Shown in pieces: positions 14,225-14,867 of a stretch of 14,867 bases of DNA. The translations under genes and the position numbers were made by a program. Origin of the DNA: JANYIP01 sp031394045. GTDB lineage: Bacteria > Actinomycetota > Actinomycetes > Prado026. The notes below the pieces were generated by a model. The model saw nothing but the letters and a program-made list of their open reading frames with translations, searched no databases and had not been told where the DNA came from. The DNA is taken from the NCBI GenBank assembly GCA_031394045.1, contig JANMWN010000324.1, positions 1-14,867 on the forward strand, read 5' to 3'. Position 1 is the stretch's first letter. Each line of letters opens with the position of its first letter.

Positions 14225-14621
14225 ATGGCTGAAAGCGAACTGTTCGAGCGGGGTCTTCAGGCGCGCCGAGAGGTGCTCGGTGCTGAGTACGTCGGCGCGA
14301 ACCTGGCTGACACCGACGAGTTCATGATGGCGTTCCAACGCGTCGTGACCGAGTGGGCGTGGGGATACGCCTGGAGCAGGCCGGGCCTGGATCGCAAGAC
14401 ACGGAGCAATGCTGAATCTTGCGATCCTGACAGCTCTGGGGCGGCCCGACGAACTGGGTATCTACGTCAAGGGCGCGCTCGCTACCGGGGTATCGGTCGA
14501 CGAGATCAGGGAGGTACTGATCCACGCCACCGTGTACTGCGGAACGCCAGCCGGGCGTCAGGCGTTCCGGGCAGCGCATGAAGCTCTCCGGGCAGAAGGC
14601 GTGCTGCCCCGTCCCGGTTGA
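14225..14621 (+). pseudogene. Carboxymuconolactone decarboxylase family protein (PcaC-like), one-base frameshift
   Basis: The first frame starts at ATG 14225 (MAESELFERGLQARREVLGA) and runs through VVTEWAWGYAWSRPGLDRKT RS. The expected continuation MLNLAILTALGRPDELGIYV is in the next frame from 14409 and ends at 14621 with VLIHATVYCGTPAGRQAF, the conserved His and Cys-Gly region. Together they make about 131 aa, the full length of gamma-carboxymuconolactone decarboxylase, which acts in the protocatechuate branch of the beta-ketoadipate pathway. An extra A at 14408-14409 (AGCAATG where AGCATG is expected) breaks the frame. It may be a true mutation or a read error. GAGGAAGG lies upstream of the start. 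No other pca genes are visible, so a PcaC role is not proven; related CMD/AhpD-like proteins have other roles. Confidence 0.75.
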
Positions 14622-14653
14622 GCTCCCGACCGTTCGATTCCGGCGAGCGGAGG

Positions 14654-14867
14654 CTAGGTGCGCTTGTTCGACAGCACGCAGAACTCGTTGCCCTCGGGAT
14701 CTGCCAGTACGACCCAGGACTGCTGTCCTTGACCTATGTCCGCATGCCGAGCGCCGAGGCCCAGGAGGCGCGCGACTTCGGCCTGCTGGTCGTCAGGACG
14801 GAAGTCCAGGTGGAGTCGGTTCTTGCCGGCCTTCGCCTCTCGGACAGGTTCGAACAGCAGCCCAGGC
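14654..14867 (-). CDS. VOC-family (glyoxalase/bleomycin-resistance fold) protein, C-terminal part
   Basis: This leftward gene enters from the right edge and ends at TAG (14654-14656). The 71 visible codons read PGLLFEPVREAKAGKNRLHL, DFRPDDQQAEVARLLGLGAR, then QQSWVVLADPEGNEFCVL. KNRLHLDxRPDD, the LLxLGAR helix and WVVLADPEGNEFCVL form the typical C-terminal beta-alpha-beta-beta-beta module of actinobacterial glyoxalase-like VOC proteins. The His in LHLD and the Glu in GNEFCVL are at the usual metal or ligand positions. The start lies outside the window. The function is unknown. It is convergent with the CMD gene, 32 bp apart. Confidence 0.85.
   Translation of the reverse strand, partial: PGLLFEPVREAKAGKNRLHLDFRPDDQQAEVARLLGLGARHADIGQGQQSWVVLADPEGNEFCVLSNKRT

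Noticed and set aside
13998..14327. Plus-strand frame of 109 codons in the cupin-CMD gap
   Set aside because: No protein-like pattern or ribosome site, and it runs into the CMD gene in another frame.
14401..14412. Programmed +1 frameshift in the CMD gene
   Set aside because: No slippery codon, stop codon or Shine-Dalgarno-like stimulator is placed as in known programmed sites; a simple insertion explains it.

Overview
The window is high-GC DNA with GTG starts, dense GC-rich coding and protein families typical of Actinobacteria: an Rv1155-like F420-type PPOX protein, a MetB-type cystathionine synthase and a large-family VWA protein. A Nocardioides-like or other Propionibacteriales genome would fit, but no marker gene here fixes the genus. 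No rRNA, tRNA, CRISPR array or intact mobile element was recognised.

Bases 1-8730 look like ordinary chromosomal genes in good condition. They are the C-terminal part of a VWA-domain protein, an MFS exporter, and a leftward three-gene set (MutL-like reactivase, amidase, PPOX oxidoreductase). Divergent from that set is a secreted GH26-like glycoside hydrolase. The divergent pair metB and msrA follows. The first 280 bases are odd: bases 1-78 are an inverted, almost identical copy of 199-276. The minus strand of 1-146 carries what looks like the true upstream coding sequence of the VWA gene, so the rightward copy has lost its N-terminal part.

Bases 8830-14867 look like an accessory region of short genes, several of them damaged. 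In order: a SnoaL-like protein, a small frameshifted protein that may resemble Imm26, a 98-aa conserved-looking hypothetical protein, an SDR oxidoreductase, and a small membrane-protein ORF whose frame depends on a 17-bp tandem repeat. Next come an SGNH-hydrolase lipoprotein, a decayed IS110 transposase fragment, a TetR regulator divergent from a cupin, a PcaC-like carboxymuconolactone decarboxylase with a one-base frameshift, and the end of a VOC/glyoxalase gene running off the right edge.

The most coherent regulatory unit is TetR-cupin(-CMD): AGTCA/TGAC inverted repeats sit on the likely tetR -10 box and on the cupin start codon. The most interesting signals are the 17-bp repeat frame switch, the edge inverted duplication, and the MutL-like reactivase with no mutase gene beside it. 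I did not find a convincing complete new defence or biosynthetic system.
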